NCBI GenBank assembly: GCA_020403455.1
Contig: JADBXP010000004.1
Coordinates: 1-64,000, forward strand
DNA length: 64,000 nucleotides
Source of the DNA: Chitinophagaceae bacterium
GTDB taxonomy: Bacteria; Bacteroidota; Bacteroidia; Chitinophagales; Chitinophagaceae
Direction: 5' to 3'
The notes below the pieces were generated by a model that was not told where the DNA came from, searched no databases, and was given only the letters and a program-made list of their open reading frames with translations. The position numbers and the translations under genes are program-made. Shown piece after piece: positions 54,877 to 63,761 of this stretch (the first letter of the stretch is position 1; every line of letters begins with the position of its first letter).

Positions 54877-55107
54877 TTATTCTTCATAGCTAATAGGATT
54901 CCGCCAAATGCGATAGATCCACCAGGAGAACAGGACCATACTGAAGAAAAACCAACTGTAAAAAATGATGTTGCTCAATTGGAAGGTGCCTTCCACCAAT
55001 CCATAGCCGAACATGATGCCGGCTGTAGAGTTGATGGTCATCCACAACAAGCCGATACCGATGGTATTCAAAATGCGGAGCAGGTATTTTCTGATGCCGG
55101 GTTCCAA
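54877..55107 (-). CDS. Small two-TM membrane protein, unknown
   Basis: A 76-aa protein with two TM helices (NTIGIGLLWMTINSTAGIMF and IIFYSWFFFSMVLFSWWIY) and charged ends. It resembles short conserved Bacteroidota membrane proteins of unknown function. It lies 51 bp after the M23 peptidase gene on the same strand and may share its transcript. Confidence 0.65.
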   Translation of the reverse strand: MEPGIRKYLLRILNTIGIGLLWMTINSTAGIMFGYGLVEGTFQLSNIIFYSWFFFSMVLFSWWIYRIWRNPISYEE

Positions 55108-55158
55108 TGTGCTAGTTTCAGATATTACAAATCGACATGCCTTTTGTTCGCAACCGGC

Positions 55159-56130
55159 CTAATCCATGCTCTGGTTGCTGGTCGCAGCTAACTTAAGTAT
55201 GCGGTCGAACTGGGCCGGACTCAAATCATTGTAGAAAAAGTAGATGGGATCAACTTCGTTTCCGTTGTGAATTACCTCATAGTGCACATGGGGGCCTGTG
55301 CTTTTTCCTGTACTGCCTACATAACCAATGACTTCTCCTCTCTTCACCTGATCACCAACCCTGGCTTTGATGCGGTACATGTGACCATATAATGTTTGAT
55401 AGCCAAAACCATGGTTAATAATAACCCTGTTTCCGTGCCCCCCTGTACTAAAGCCGGCATCCACCACTCTTCCATTTCCGGTCGCATAAATAGGTGTTCC
55501 GATAGGAGCAGCAAAATCTATCCCCTTGTGCTGACGGCGGTCTTTATAGACCGGATCAATGCGATAACCAAAGCCAGATCCTATGCGTGTGAGATTTTTG
55601 TTGCTGATCGGCTGAATGGAGGGCATAGATGCGAGCCATATTTCCTTGTTTTTTGCCAAGCGGCTGATCTCATCAAAAGACTTGATCTGATAGGCTTCCA
55701 ACAAAGCCAGTCGATTCAATTGATTGTTGATACTCTCAATTAGTGCCGGTTCACCCATACTCTGCACGAGTTTCACCTCATTGCGACGCTCCATCTCTTT
55801 TACCCGGGCACTATCGGGAATAGGCGTGGCACCAAAGATGGTGCGGTAAACATTGTTGTCGCGGTTTTCAATTTCTTCCATCTGCAACTCAAGCTGGTTC
55901 ACCCTTTCCATCAACAAGGTATAGTTTTCCTGCAGAGACTCATTTTGTTGTTTCAATACCTTTTCCCGTGGTGAAGCAAAATACCGGAAAGCAATGGTAT
56001 AAATGAGAAGTCCCGTAACAATGGAGGCAGCAATGAAGCCAATTACCTGCAACAATCGAACACGAAGGGGCACTTCCAGTTTTTCATACCGAAGTGTGTG
56101 GGTATTGAAAAAATACTTGACCTTTTTCAT
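55159..56130 (-). CDS. M23-family metallopeptidase (LytM domain)
   Basis: A 323-aa envelope protein. A TM helix (LLQVIGFIAASIVTGLLIYTI) anchors it, a coiled coil (about residues 70-115) follows, and the C-terminal LytM domain has HKGIDFAAPIGTPIYATG and the HVHYEV motif. All zinc-ligand positions appear intact, so it is probably an active peptidoglycan endopeptidase, or an amidase activator if inactive. It is divergent from alaS across 161 bp. Confidence 0.9.
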   Translation of the reverse strand: MKKVKYFFNTHTLRYEKLEVPLRVRLLQVIGFIAASIVTGLLIYTIAFRYFASPREKVLKQQNESLQENYTLLMERVNQLELQMEEIENRDNNVYRTIFGATPIPDSARVKEMERRNEVKLVQSMGEPALIESINNQLNRLALLEAYQIKSFDEISRLAKNKEIWLASMPSIQPISNKNLTRIGSGFGYRIDPVYKDRRQHKGIDFAAPIGTPIYATGNGRVVDAGFSTGGHGNRVIINHGFGYQTLYGHMYRIKARVGDQVKRGEVIGYVGSTGKSTGPHVHYEVIHNGNEVDPIYFFYNDLSPAQFDRILKLAATSNQSMD

Positions 56131-56219
56131 GTTGTCACCTAAGAATTGAAACGGGTATTGTTGGGGAAGGCGATGCAGGACTTCCCGCTTTCAGGCTCCT
56201 TTCTCCCACATCAATTCCT

Positions 56220-56227
56220 TACCTTTG
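56220..56227 (+). promoter_or_regulatory. Putative -7 element upstream of alaS
   Basis: TACCTTTG matches the Bacteroidota -7 consensus TAnnTTTG. It lies 64 bp before the alaS start in the divergent M23/alaS gap. No clear TTTG -33 box is found at the normal spacing, so confidence is limited. Confidence 0.35.
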
Positions 56228-56291
56228 CCTACCCAAAACAGGCCCAAATATAGTTTCAAACGGGCTAAAAGGAATCGTAAACTTTTCTCGG

Positions 56292-58913
56292 ATGATGACC
56301 AGTGCCCAGATCAGACAGCATTTTTTAGACTTTTTTAAGTCCAAACAGCACCATATCGTTCCATCTGCACCCATAGTAGTGAAAGATGACCCTACCCTGC
56401 TTTTCACCAATGCAGGAATGAATCAATTCAAAGACTATTTCCTGGGCAACAAAAAACCTGTGTACACCCGGGTGGCCGACACACAAAAATGTCTTCGCGT
56501 AAGTGGTAAACACAATGACCTAGAAGAAGTGGGGGTAGATACTTACCACCATACCATGTTTGAAATGCTGGGCAACTGGAGTTTTGGTGATTATTTCAAA
56601 GCCGAAGCCATTACCTGGAGCTGGGAACTGCTGACGGATGTATATAAGCTCGATAAGGACAGACTGTACATTACCGTATTCGAAGGAGATCCTTCGGAAG
56701 GATTACCGGCCTCCACCATCGCATTGGAAGAATGGAAAAAACTAGTGCCGGAAGACCGCATCCTCTTCGGAAACAAAAAAGATAATTTCTGGGAAATGGG
56801 CGACACCGGACCCTGCGGACCCTGTTCGGAAATTCATGTGGATTGCAGATCGGACGAAGAGAGAAAAAAAATTCCCGGAAAAGACCTAGTCAACAAAGAT
56901 CATCCCCAGGTCATTGAAATCTGGAACAATGTTTTTATACAATACAACAGACTCAAAGATGGTTCTCTGCAGCCCTTACCCATGCGACATGTTGATACCG
57001 GCATGGGCTTCGAACGACTGGTGCGGGTGATCCAGGGCAAACAAAGCAACTATGATACCGATGTTTTCTCCGGCACCATCGCCGCTGTTGAAAAAATAAC
57101 AGGCAAATCCTATGATGCCAGCGATAGCAAACAAGCCATCTCATTCAGGGTGTTGGCCGACCACATTCGGGCGATCTCATTCACCATTGCAGATGGACAA
57201 TTACCATCGAACACCGGGGCAGGATATGTGATCAGACGAATCCTAAGAAGAGCAGTTAGATATTATTACTCCTGCCTGGATTATCATCAACCCTTGCTTT
57301 ATCAACTGGTTCCATTGCTGGCCCGGCAATTTGAGTCGGTATTTCCTGAATTGATCCAACAACAAGATTTTGTATCGAAGGTTATTCGGGAAGAGGAGGA
57401 AGCTTTCTTGCGAACCCTCGAAAAGGGCCTGAAGAGAATGGATGATATTCTTGCCGGCAATACCACACAGATACCCGGTAAACAGGTTTTTGAATTATTC
57501 GATACCTATGGCTTTCCTCCCGACCTCACCCGATTGATTGCAGCTGAACAAGGCCGTACCATCGATGAGCAAGAATTCGAGCAGGAAATGCAACAACAGA
57601 AAAACAGAAGCCGGGCTGCCACTCAGATGGACACAGAGGACTGGGTTGTTTTGCAGAAAGATGCTGTTGCAGCCTTTGTTGGTTATGATTCTCTGAGCAT
57701 TCCTACCCAATTGGTGCGCTACCGCAAAGTAAAAGCGAAAGGCAAAGAAAATTATCAACTCGTACTGGAAGCTACTCCATTCTATGCCGAGAGCGGTGGA
57801 CAAGTAGGGGACAGGGGCACACTTACTTTCGGAGAAGATCAAATCATTCGGGTAATTGATACCAAGAAGGAGAACAATCTTATTCTTCATATCACCGAAG
57901 AACTTCCCAACCACCCCGATGCCCCGGTACTGGCAACAGTAGATGCAACAACTCGTCAATTAACCACAGTGCACCATAGCGCTACCCACCTCCTGCATGC
58001 AGCCCTTCGGCAAGTGCTGGGTACCCATGTGGCTCAAAAGGGAAGCTTGGTGAACGAGACACAATTGCGGTTCGATTTTTCTCATTTCAGTAAAATTGGA
58101 GATGAGGAAATACAGCGAATTGAAACAATTGTCAATGAAAAAATTCGGCACAACATCCCTGTTCAGATTCAAGAAATGGACAAGGAGCATGCAATGGCTG
58201 CAGGTGCAATGGCATTGTTTGGAGAAAAATATGGTGACCGTGTGCGCGTGGTAACCATGGACCCCCATTTTTCCATAGAACTCTGCGGAGGTACGCACGT
58301 GAATAACACAGGTGAAATGGGACTTTTCAAAATCAAACACGAATCTGCCATCGCTGCAGGTGTGAGAAGAATTGAAGCAGTGGGCGGGTCTGCAGCACTT
58401 GAGGCCATCAACACGGAAGTGGCAACTCTCGAACAAATCAGAACCGCATTGAAAAACCCCGCAGAAGTGCTACGAGCTGTACAACAACTGCAACTGGAGA
58501 ACACAGAACTTAAAAAGAAACTCGAGGGATATGAAGCCAAACTGCTGCATCAACTCATTCCGGTATTGCTGCAACAAACGGAAAGTATAGGTAGCACCTC
58601 TTTCCTCGGGGCAGTAGTCGAAGTAAGCCAGGCAGATGCGCTGAAAAAAATATGCTTCCAATTAAAGGGTCATTTAAGTGATTACCTGGTAGTGCTCACT
58701 GCCAATATCGACGGTAAGGCACAGGTTGCCATCATGATCGATGAAACTACCGCAGCAGCAAAAAATTTAGACGCCGGGAAACTCATCAAGCAAGAAGTAG
58801 CCCCCCTGATCAAGGGTGGCGGTGGCGGGGCTCCCACACTCGCGACTGCCGGCGGTCAAGACAGCAGCCGATTGCAGGATGTGATAACTGCCATTCGGTC
58901 GAAATTGAGCTGA
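56292..58913 (+). CDS. alaS: Alanine-tRNA ligase
   Basis: An 873-aa class II synthetase of normal length. The N-terminal catalytic domain (FFKSKQHHIVPSAPIV … NAGMNQFKDYFLG) activates alanine. The editing domain has HHSATHLLHAALR and the CGGTHV zinc motif, and the C-terminal DHHA1-type domain ends with GGGGGAPTLATAGGQD. It charges tRNA-Ala and clears mischarged Ser/Gly. Start choice is between two adjacent ATGs (56292 or 56295). Confidence 0.98.
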   Translation: MMTSAQIRQHFLDFFKSKQHHIVPSAPIVVKDDPTLLFTNAGMNQFKDYFLGNKKPVYTRVADTQKCLRVSGKHNDLEEVGVDTYHHTMFEMLGNWSFGDYFKAEAITWSWELLTDVYKLDKDRLYITVFEGDPSEGLPASTIALEEWKKLVPEDRILFGNKKDNFWEMGDTGPCGPCSEIHVDCRSDEERKKIPGKDLVNKDHPQVIEIWNNVFIQYNRLKDGSLQPLPMRHVDTGMGFERLVRVIQGKQSNYDTDVFSGTIAAVEKITGKSYDASDSKQAISFRVLADHIRAISFTIADGQLPSNTGAGYVIRRILRRAVRYYYSCLDYHQPLLYQLVPLLARQFESVFPELIQQQDFVSKVIREEEEAFLRTLEKGLKRMDDILAGNTTQIPGKQVFELFDTYGFPPDLTRLIAAEQGRTIDEQEFEQEMQQQKNRSRAATQMDTEDWVVLQKDAVAAFVGYDSLSIPTQLVRYRKVKAKGKENYQLVLEATPFYAESGGQVGDRGTLTFGEDQIIRVIDTKKENNLILHITEELPNHPDAPVLATVDATTRQLTTVHHSATHLLHAALRQVLGTHVAQKGSLVNETQLRFDFSHFSKIGDEEIQRIETIVNEKIRHNIPVQIQEMDKEHAMAAGAMALFGEKYGDRVRVVTMDPHFSIELCGGTHVNNTGEMGLFKIKHESAIAAGVRRIEAVGGSAALEAINTEVATLEQIRTALKNPAEVLRAVQQLQLENTELKKKLEGYEAKLLHQLIPVLLQQTESIGSTSFLGAVVEVSQADALKKICFQLKGHLSDYLVVLTANIDGKAQVAIMIDETTAAAKNLDAGKLIKQEVAPLIKGGGGGAPTLATAGGQDSSRLQDVITAIRSKLS

Positions 58914-58942
58914 TTGCCAAAATTTTAACAAATCCGAACAAA

Positions 58943-58993
58943 TTCGTACATTGTAAATGCCCTAGTTTTGATGTACTAAACATTTCGTACATT
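58943..58993. promoter_or_regulatory. Paired TTCGTACATT direct repeats upstream of the PDZ gene
   Basis: TTCGTACATT occurs at 58943-58952 and again at 58984-58993, a spacing of 41 bp (about four helical turns), with a third GTAC between them. A TAGTTTTG at 58963-58970 fits the -7 consensus and lies between the two copies. The arrangement looks like an operator overlapping a promoter. The regulator is unknown. Confidence 0.35.
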
Positions 58994-59007
58994 AAAAACT
59001 GATCATT

Positions 59008-59925
59008 ATGCGACTTCTTGTATTAACTACCCTCTGCATGCTGGGTCTGACTTCCTCGGCACAGCCACCGATACCGGCACAACCACCGGTACCACCCCTC
59101 CCCCCAAAAGGACCCTCCAAAATCATTGTGATTCGTGACGGCGACACCACCATAACTATGATGGAGCCTGGTCAAATGAGAATCAAACGCGAGATGTTTC
59201 GCAAAGAAGCACCCGATGAGCAGCTTAGACAGCTCGGAGAAGGCAGGATGTTATACATGATGCCCAATTTTGAGATGCCGGAAGAAAACAAGGCATTGCT
59301 GGGTGTAGCAACTGAAAAAGATGAAAAAGGAGCGCTCATTGTGGATGTCAATGCCGGTACACCCGCTGAAAAATGCGGTCTCCAAAAAGATGACATCATT
59401 ACTGCGATCAATGGGTACAAAATCAGCGATCCGGAAAATCTCTATAAAGAAGTAGGTAAATACCTGCCCGAAGATAAAATCAAGATCGACTATCTCCGGA
59501 ATGGTGAAGCCAAAACGACTACTGCAAAGTTGGCCCCCAATTTTCCCGTCGAGGGAAGAATGCCCGAAAGATTACAAGATTTAAATCTGCGATTATTTGG
59601 CGACGGAAATAACGCATGGGATTTATTGAATCGGATGGGCGGTCCAAAACCCAACCTGGGTCTGACCCTAACGGATACTGAAAAAGGACGGGGGGTTGAG
59701 GTTACCTCGGTGAAAGAAAATACGCCTGCAGCCAAGGCGGGTCTGCAAAAAACAGATCTCTTGCTCAGCATCAACGGGAAAGAATTAAAAGATGTAAATG
59801 ATGTAAAAAAACTGAAATCTACCCTCAAAGAAGGCGACACCTGGAAGTTGGTCTACGAAAGATACGGCAAGAAAATGGAAACGGATATAAAGTTCCCCAA
59901 AAAACTAATGACGGCAGAGCTTTAA
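59008..59925 (+). CDS. Exported protein with two PDZ domains
   Basis: A 305-aa protein with a signal peptide (TLCMLGLTSSAQ) and a Pro-rich segment. Two PDZ domains are visible: about residues 90-165 (VDVNAGTPAEKCGLQKDDII) and about 210-290 (SVKENTPAAKAGLQKTDLLL). No protease catalytic triad is present, so it probably binds protein C-termini in the periplasm as a scaffold or adaptor. A strong terminator follows, so it is monocistronic. The paired GTAC repeats upstream may regulate it. Confidence 0.88.
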   Translation: MRLLVLTTLCMLGLTSSAQPPIPAQPPVPPLPPKGPSKIIVIRDGDTTITMMEPGQMRIKREMFRKEAPDEQLRQLGEGRMLYMMPNFEMPEENKALLGVATEKDEKGALIVDVNAGTPAEKCGLQKDDIITAINGYKISDPENLYKEVGKYLPEDKIKIDYLRNGEAKTTTAKLAPNFPVEGRMPERLQDLNLRLFGDGNNAWDLLNRMGGPKPNLGLTLTDTEKGRGVEVTSVKENTPAAKAGLQKTDLLLSINGKELKDVNDVKKLKSTLKEGDTWKLVYERYGKKMETDIKFPKKLMTAEL

Positions 59926-59954
59926 CACATCACCGGTCTTTTTTAAAAATCTAT

Positions 59955-59993
59955 GGAAGGGTATGTCTGAACGGCATGCCCTTCCTTTTTTTT
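59955..59993 (+). terminator. Rho-independent terminator after the PDZ gene
   Basis: GGAAGGGTATG pairs with CATGCCCTTCC (11 bp, one G-T wobble) around a 9-nt loop, followed directly by a run of eight Ts. It lies 29 bp after the PDZ gene stop and is the best intrinsic terminator seen in the window. Confidence 0.85.
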
Positions 59994-60068
59994 AACCATA
60001 CAATGTAGACAGAGATGCAACGTTTATAGAGTGAACCCCTTTTGACAATCAAATAAATCCAGCCTTGT

Positions 60069-61088
60069 ATGAAAAAAAACATCGGTCTGCTTCTCCTGAT
60101 ACTGGCAGCAGCGTGCTCAAACGTTTCTGCCCAGGTATACCTGAAAAAAGAACCATTGGCACATACTTACTCCATCGTTGCCAGGGATGAGAAAACAGGT
60201 GATATGGCCGTTGCCGTACAAAGCCACTGGTTCAGTGTAGGCACCCTGGTTCCCTGGGTGGAAGCAGGCGTGGGTGTCGTTGCCACCCAGTCTTTCGTGA
60301 ATAAATCGTATGGTCCTCAGGCTCTATCCATGCTGCGCAAAGGATATACACCTCAACAAGCACTCGACAGTCTCCTCAAAATAGATAGCTCCCGTGAAAT
60401 GAGACAGGTAGCAATACTGGATATTAAGGGAAATATTGCAGTACACACGGGGTCTAAATGTATTCAGGTAGCCAAACACATCAAGGGAAGAAATTTCAGT
60501 GTACAGAGTAATATGATGCTGGGTGACTCGGTGTGCGAATACATGAAAAAGGCCTTTGAGTTAAGCCATCAACTGCCCTTTGTAGAACGTATATTATTAG
60601 CTCTGGAAGCCGCTGAAGCCGCCGGAGGTGATATCCGCGGCATGCAATCCGCTGCTCTCCTGGTAGTTCCTGGGCGCATCATGCTACCCTGGGATAAAAC
60701 CCTCGTTGATTTGAGGGTAGATGATGCCAAAAAGCCATTGGAGGAATTGCGTCGACTTTATACTATGCAGTTGGCTTATGACCACATGAACAGCGGTGAC
60801 CTGGCATACGAAAAAATGAATAACCTAAATCTCGCCCCTGAAAAGCAAGATATTACCGAAGCAATGAACGAATACAATGCTGCGATGCAACTATTCCCCG
60901 ACAATTTGGAGATGCAGTTCTGGACAGCCGTAACACTTTGCAATAACAAGCAGTTGGCAAAAGCCCTTCCCATGTTCAAAAAAATATTCGTACGGGATAA
61001 AAAATGGAAGGAGCTTTTTCGTCGCCTGCAGCCGGTTGGAATGATCAACATTTCAAAAGAGGATATGCAGAAAGTACTGGCCCTCTGA
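60069..61088 (+). CDS. DUF1028 exported Ntn-type protein with TPR-like C-terminus
   Basis: A 339-aa protein with a signal peptide (LLLILAAACSNVSAQ, in which a Cys makes a lipoprotein possible). The DUF1028 domain (YSIVARDEKTGDMAVAVQSHWFSVG, residues about 35-230) has the Ntn-hydrolase-like start. The C-terminal 110 residues are helical and TPR-like (EYNAAMQLFPDNLEMQFWTA). DUF1028 activity is unknown. The extension suggests protein binding. It has about 140 bp upstream and is followed by gatB. Confidence 0.85.
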   Translation: MKKNIGLLLLILAAACSNVSAQVYLKKEPLAHTYSIVARDEKTGDMAVAVQSHWFSVGTLVPWVEAGVGVVATQSFVNKSYGPQALSMLRKGYTPQQALDSLLKIDSSREMRQVAILDIKGNIAVHTGSKCIQVAKHIKGRNFSVQSNMMLGDSVCEYMKKAFELSHQLPFVERILLALEAAEAAGGDIRGMQSAALLVVPGRIMLPWDKTLVDLRVDDAKKPLEELRRLYTMQLAYDHMNSGDLAYEKMNNLNLAPEKQDITEAMNEYNAAMQLFPDNLEMQFWTAVTLCNNKQLAKALPMFKKIFVRDKKWKELFRRLQPVGMINISKEDMQKVLAL

Positions 61089-61136
61089 TTGTTGAGTTGT
61101 TTTAATTGTTTTTCCCTGCGAGTGGGGAAGGATGGC

Positions 61137-61144
61137 TAATTTTG
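61137..61144 (+). promoter_or_regulatory. Putative -7 element upstream of gatB
   Basis: TAATTTTG fits the Bacteroidota -7 consensus TAnnTTTG and sits just 6 bp before the gatB start codon, so the mRNA would be nearly leaderless. No obvious -33 TTTG at normal spacing. Confidence 0.35.
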
Positions 61145-61150
61145 TGCCAA

Positions 61151-62596
61151 ATGAATGAATCCCCTGTATATGAGGTGGTAATTGGGCTGGAAATACATGC
61201 CCAGTTAGCGACTAAGTCGAAGCTTTTTTGCGGGGATAGTATTTCCTTCGGTGCTTCCCCCAATAGTCAGGTAAGTGCTATTTCTCTCGCCCATCCGGGT
61301 ACCTTACCCAAAACCAACCGACAGGCGGTAGCATTGGCAGTTCAACTCGGACTTGCCTGTAACTGCGAGATTGAAGAAGAAAATTATTTTGCTCGAAAAA
61401 ATTACTTCTATCCCGACCTTCCCAAAGGATACCAGATCTCACAACACACGAGTCCTATCTGTAAGGGCGGCTACCTTACCATTACAACCTCAACAGGTAC
61501 GCGCAACATACAACTGAACCGCATCCATCTTGAAGAAGATGCCGGTAAAAGTTTACATGACCAGGATCCGCGCCGCAGTTTCATCGATTTGAACCGTGCC
61601 GGAACTCCTCTAGTAGAAATTGTTACCGAACCTACTATTTACTCTGCAGAAGAGGCTGCCCAGTTGGTAACAGAGATCCGAAAACTGGTTCGCTGGCTGG
61701 GTGTTTCTGATGGCAATATGGAGGAAGGCAGTCTTCGATGTGATGCCAATATTTCACTTCGCCCCAAAGGCACGACCCAACTTGGTACCAAAGTAGAAGT
61801 GAAAAATCTTAACTCCATCAGGCATCTGAAAAAAGCAATTGAGCATGAAGTGTCCAGAATGACAACTTTATTGTTGCAGGGTCAATCGATTCAGCAACAA
61901 ACCAGAAGTTTCGATGCAACCACTGATACCACATTCTCGTTGCGCAACAAGGAGGCAGCCAACGACTACCGCTATTTCCCCGACCCTGATCTGGCACCCT
62001 TTACCATTACAAAAGCGTACCTGGCCCAGGTGCGCGCCAACATGCCCGAACTTCCCCAACAGCTGCTGGAAAGACTTTTACAAATAGACGGACTCACACC
62101 CTATGATGCAAGGCAGTTGAGCGAAGATATTACCACGGCAGGTTTTTTCGAGGCCACTGCAAAAATCTGTCACCAACCCAAATCGATAGCCAATTGGATA
62201 TTGGGACCGATCAAGCAATGGATGAATGAACATCCTACTGATGATGTTTCCTTCCCTATAAGCCCCGATGAATTAGCTGTTCTGATTGAATTGGTTGAGA
62301 CGGGACAAGTAAATTTTTCTGTTGCTTCCGGAAAATTATTGCCCGCCATCATCAGCACGCACAGGAATGCCCGGCAACTTGCTGTTGAAATGAACCTTTT
62401 GCAGACCAATGAAGCCGACGAACTTACAAGCTGGATCGAACAAGTTCTTCAACGTATGCCGGAAAAAGTACTGGAGTATAAAAAAGGAAAGAAAGGCCTG
62501 ATTGGTTTATTTGTGGGAGAAGTGAAAAAAATAAGTGCCGGCAAGGCCAATCCCCAGGAAGTTACCCGTTTACTAGAAGAACAACTCAACCAATAA
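61151..62596 (+). CDS. gatB: Asp-tRNA(Asn)/Glu-tRNA(Gln) amidotransferase subunit B
   Basis: A 481-aa protein from the ATG at 61151 (MNESPVYEVVIGLEIHAQL). The track start lies 15 codons upstream. GatB signatures include GLEIHAQLATKSKLFC, YFYPDLPKGYQISQ, LEEDAGKSLHD and NRAGTPLVEIVTEP, and the C-terminal YqeY-like helical domain is present (GLFVGEVKKISAGKANP). It is the tRNA-binding kinase subunit converting mischarged Glu-tRNA(Gln) or Asp-tRNA(Asn). GatA and GatC genes are not adjacent, as is common in this phylum. Confidence 0.97.
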   Translation: MNESPVYEVVIGLEIHAQLATKSKLFCGDSISFGASPNSQVSAISLAHPGTLPKTNRQAVALAVQLGLACNCEIEEENYFARKNYFYPDLPKGYQISQHTSPICKGGYLTITTSTGTRNIQLNRIHLEEDAGKSLHDQDPRRSFIDLNRAGTPLVEIVTEPTIYSAEEAAQLVTEIRKLVRWLGVSDGNMEEGSLRCDANISLRPKGTTQLGTKVEVKNLNSIRHLKKAIEHEVSRMTTLLLQGQSIQQQTRSFDATTDTTFSLRNKEAANDYRYFPDPDLAPFTITKAYLAQVRANMPELPQQLLERLLQIDGLTPYDARQLSEDITTAGFFEATAKICHQPKSIANWILGPIKQWMNEHPTDDVSFPISPDELAVLIELVETGQVNFSVASGKLLPAIISTHRNARQLAVEMNLLQTNEADELTSWIEQVLQRMPEKVLEYKKGKKGLIGLFVGEVKKISAGKANPQEVTRLLEEQLNQ

Positions 62597-62622
62597 ATCA
62601 TCATTTACCACATTCTCCTGTT

Positions 62623-63747
62623 ATGAAAAAAATCATCTTCATTGCGCTGGTCGCAATCATCTCCCAAAGCTGTACAGAAAAAAAGTTTGGCGCCTTCACT
62701 ATTAGTGGACAAATAAAAAATGCCAATGAACAAAGGATTTTTCTGCAGGAATTGAGTCTTACCGACAAAGAGCCACTCAACCTTGATACCGCTACGATTG
62801 ATAAAAAGGGAAATTTTATTTTAAGAGGTGTAGGAAAAGAAGAGGGGCTGTACCGGGTTTCTACAGAAAAAGGTACAGACTTCATCATCATCAATGACAA
62901 TAATAACATCAAATTAATTGCCGATTTGAATGATTATGTTCATTATAAAGTAGAAGGCTCCGTTGCCAGCGCACAATTACATGCTTTTTTTGAAAACTAT
63001 CGCCAGCAGGATTCAGCCATGGCTTCCTGTTTTATTCGACTGGATTCCCTGCAAAAAACAAACGCCTCTGATAGTATCTTGTTGCCCTGCCGCCAGGAAA
63101 GAGACCGCCGCATGGGGGACTTGAATGCATTGGTTACCAATTTCATCAATAAATCCGAAAGTCCGGCAGCCCGTATCTATGCTATAGGAATAGCATCAAG
63201 AACCTTGAAAAAAGAAGAGTTGCAACAATTAGTAAAAGCATCAGTGAATAAATTTCCGGAACACAGCAGCTTGCAAAAAGTTTCAACTATTTTGTCCGGA
63301 GCCACTCAACCTGAACCTGAAGAAATTTCAAAGGTTAATATGGAAGCACCGGATTTCACATTACCCGATCCCAATGGAAAAATGATTTCGCTAAAAAGTT
63401 TCCGGGGTAAGTATGTGCTGGTAGATTTTTGGGCGAGTTGGTGTGGTCCCTGCAGACAGGAAAATCCAACGGTAGTTGCTGCATTCAACCGGTTCAAAGA
63501 CAAAAACTTCACTGTATTGGGGGTTTCGCTGGACGATAATAAAGCCAAGTGGCTTAAAGCAATTCAGGATGACAAATTAACCTGGACACATGTCAGTGAC
63601 TTAAAGCAATGGGAAAGTATAGTAGTGCCTATGTACCAGATACAGGGAATCCCTTTCAATGTATTGGTTGATCCCAATGGAAAGGTAATTGCTTCAGAAC
63701 TGAGAGGTGAGGATCTGGAGAAAACCCTCAGTAGCGTTCTGAAATAA
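62623..63747 (+). CDS. TlpA-like thioredoxin-fold lipoprotein with DUF4369-type N-terminus
   Basis: A 374-aa protein whose signal ends in SQSC (lipobox), so it is membrane-tethered. Residues about 22-115 resemble DUF4369 (FTISGQIKNANEQRIFLQEL), a helical segment follows, and the C-terminal thioredoxin domain (about 245-374) has WASWCGPCRQENP with the CxxC active site and a cis-Pro in IQGIPFNV. It probably reduces periplasmic disulfides, for example in cytochrome c assembly. It starts 26 bp after gatB on the same strand. Confidence 0.93.
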   Translation: MKKIIFIALVAIISQSCTEKKFGAFTISGQIKNANEQRIFLQELSLTDKEPLNLDTATIDKKGNFILRGVGKEEGLYRVSTEKGTDFIIINDNNNIKLIADLNDYVHYKVEGSVASAQLHAFFENYRQQDSAMASCFIRLDSLQKTNASDSILLPCRQERDRRMGDLNALVTNFINKSESPAARIYAIGIASRTLKKEELQQLVKASVNKFPEHSSLQKVSTILSGATQPEPEEISKVNMEAPDFTLPDPNGKMISLKSFRGKYVLVDFWASWCGPCRQENPTVVAAFNRFKDKNFTVLGVSLDDNKAKWLKAIQDDKLTWTHVSDLKQWESIVVPMYQIQGIPFNVLVDPNGKVIASELRGEDLEKTLSSVLK

Positions 63748-63761
63748 CTATTTCAACCTGC

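Noticed and set aside
54657-54887. 76-aa reverse ORF
   Set aside because: It overlaps the end of the small two-TM gene and its residues look random, with an AT-rich region of weak coding potential.
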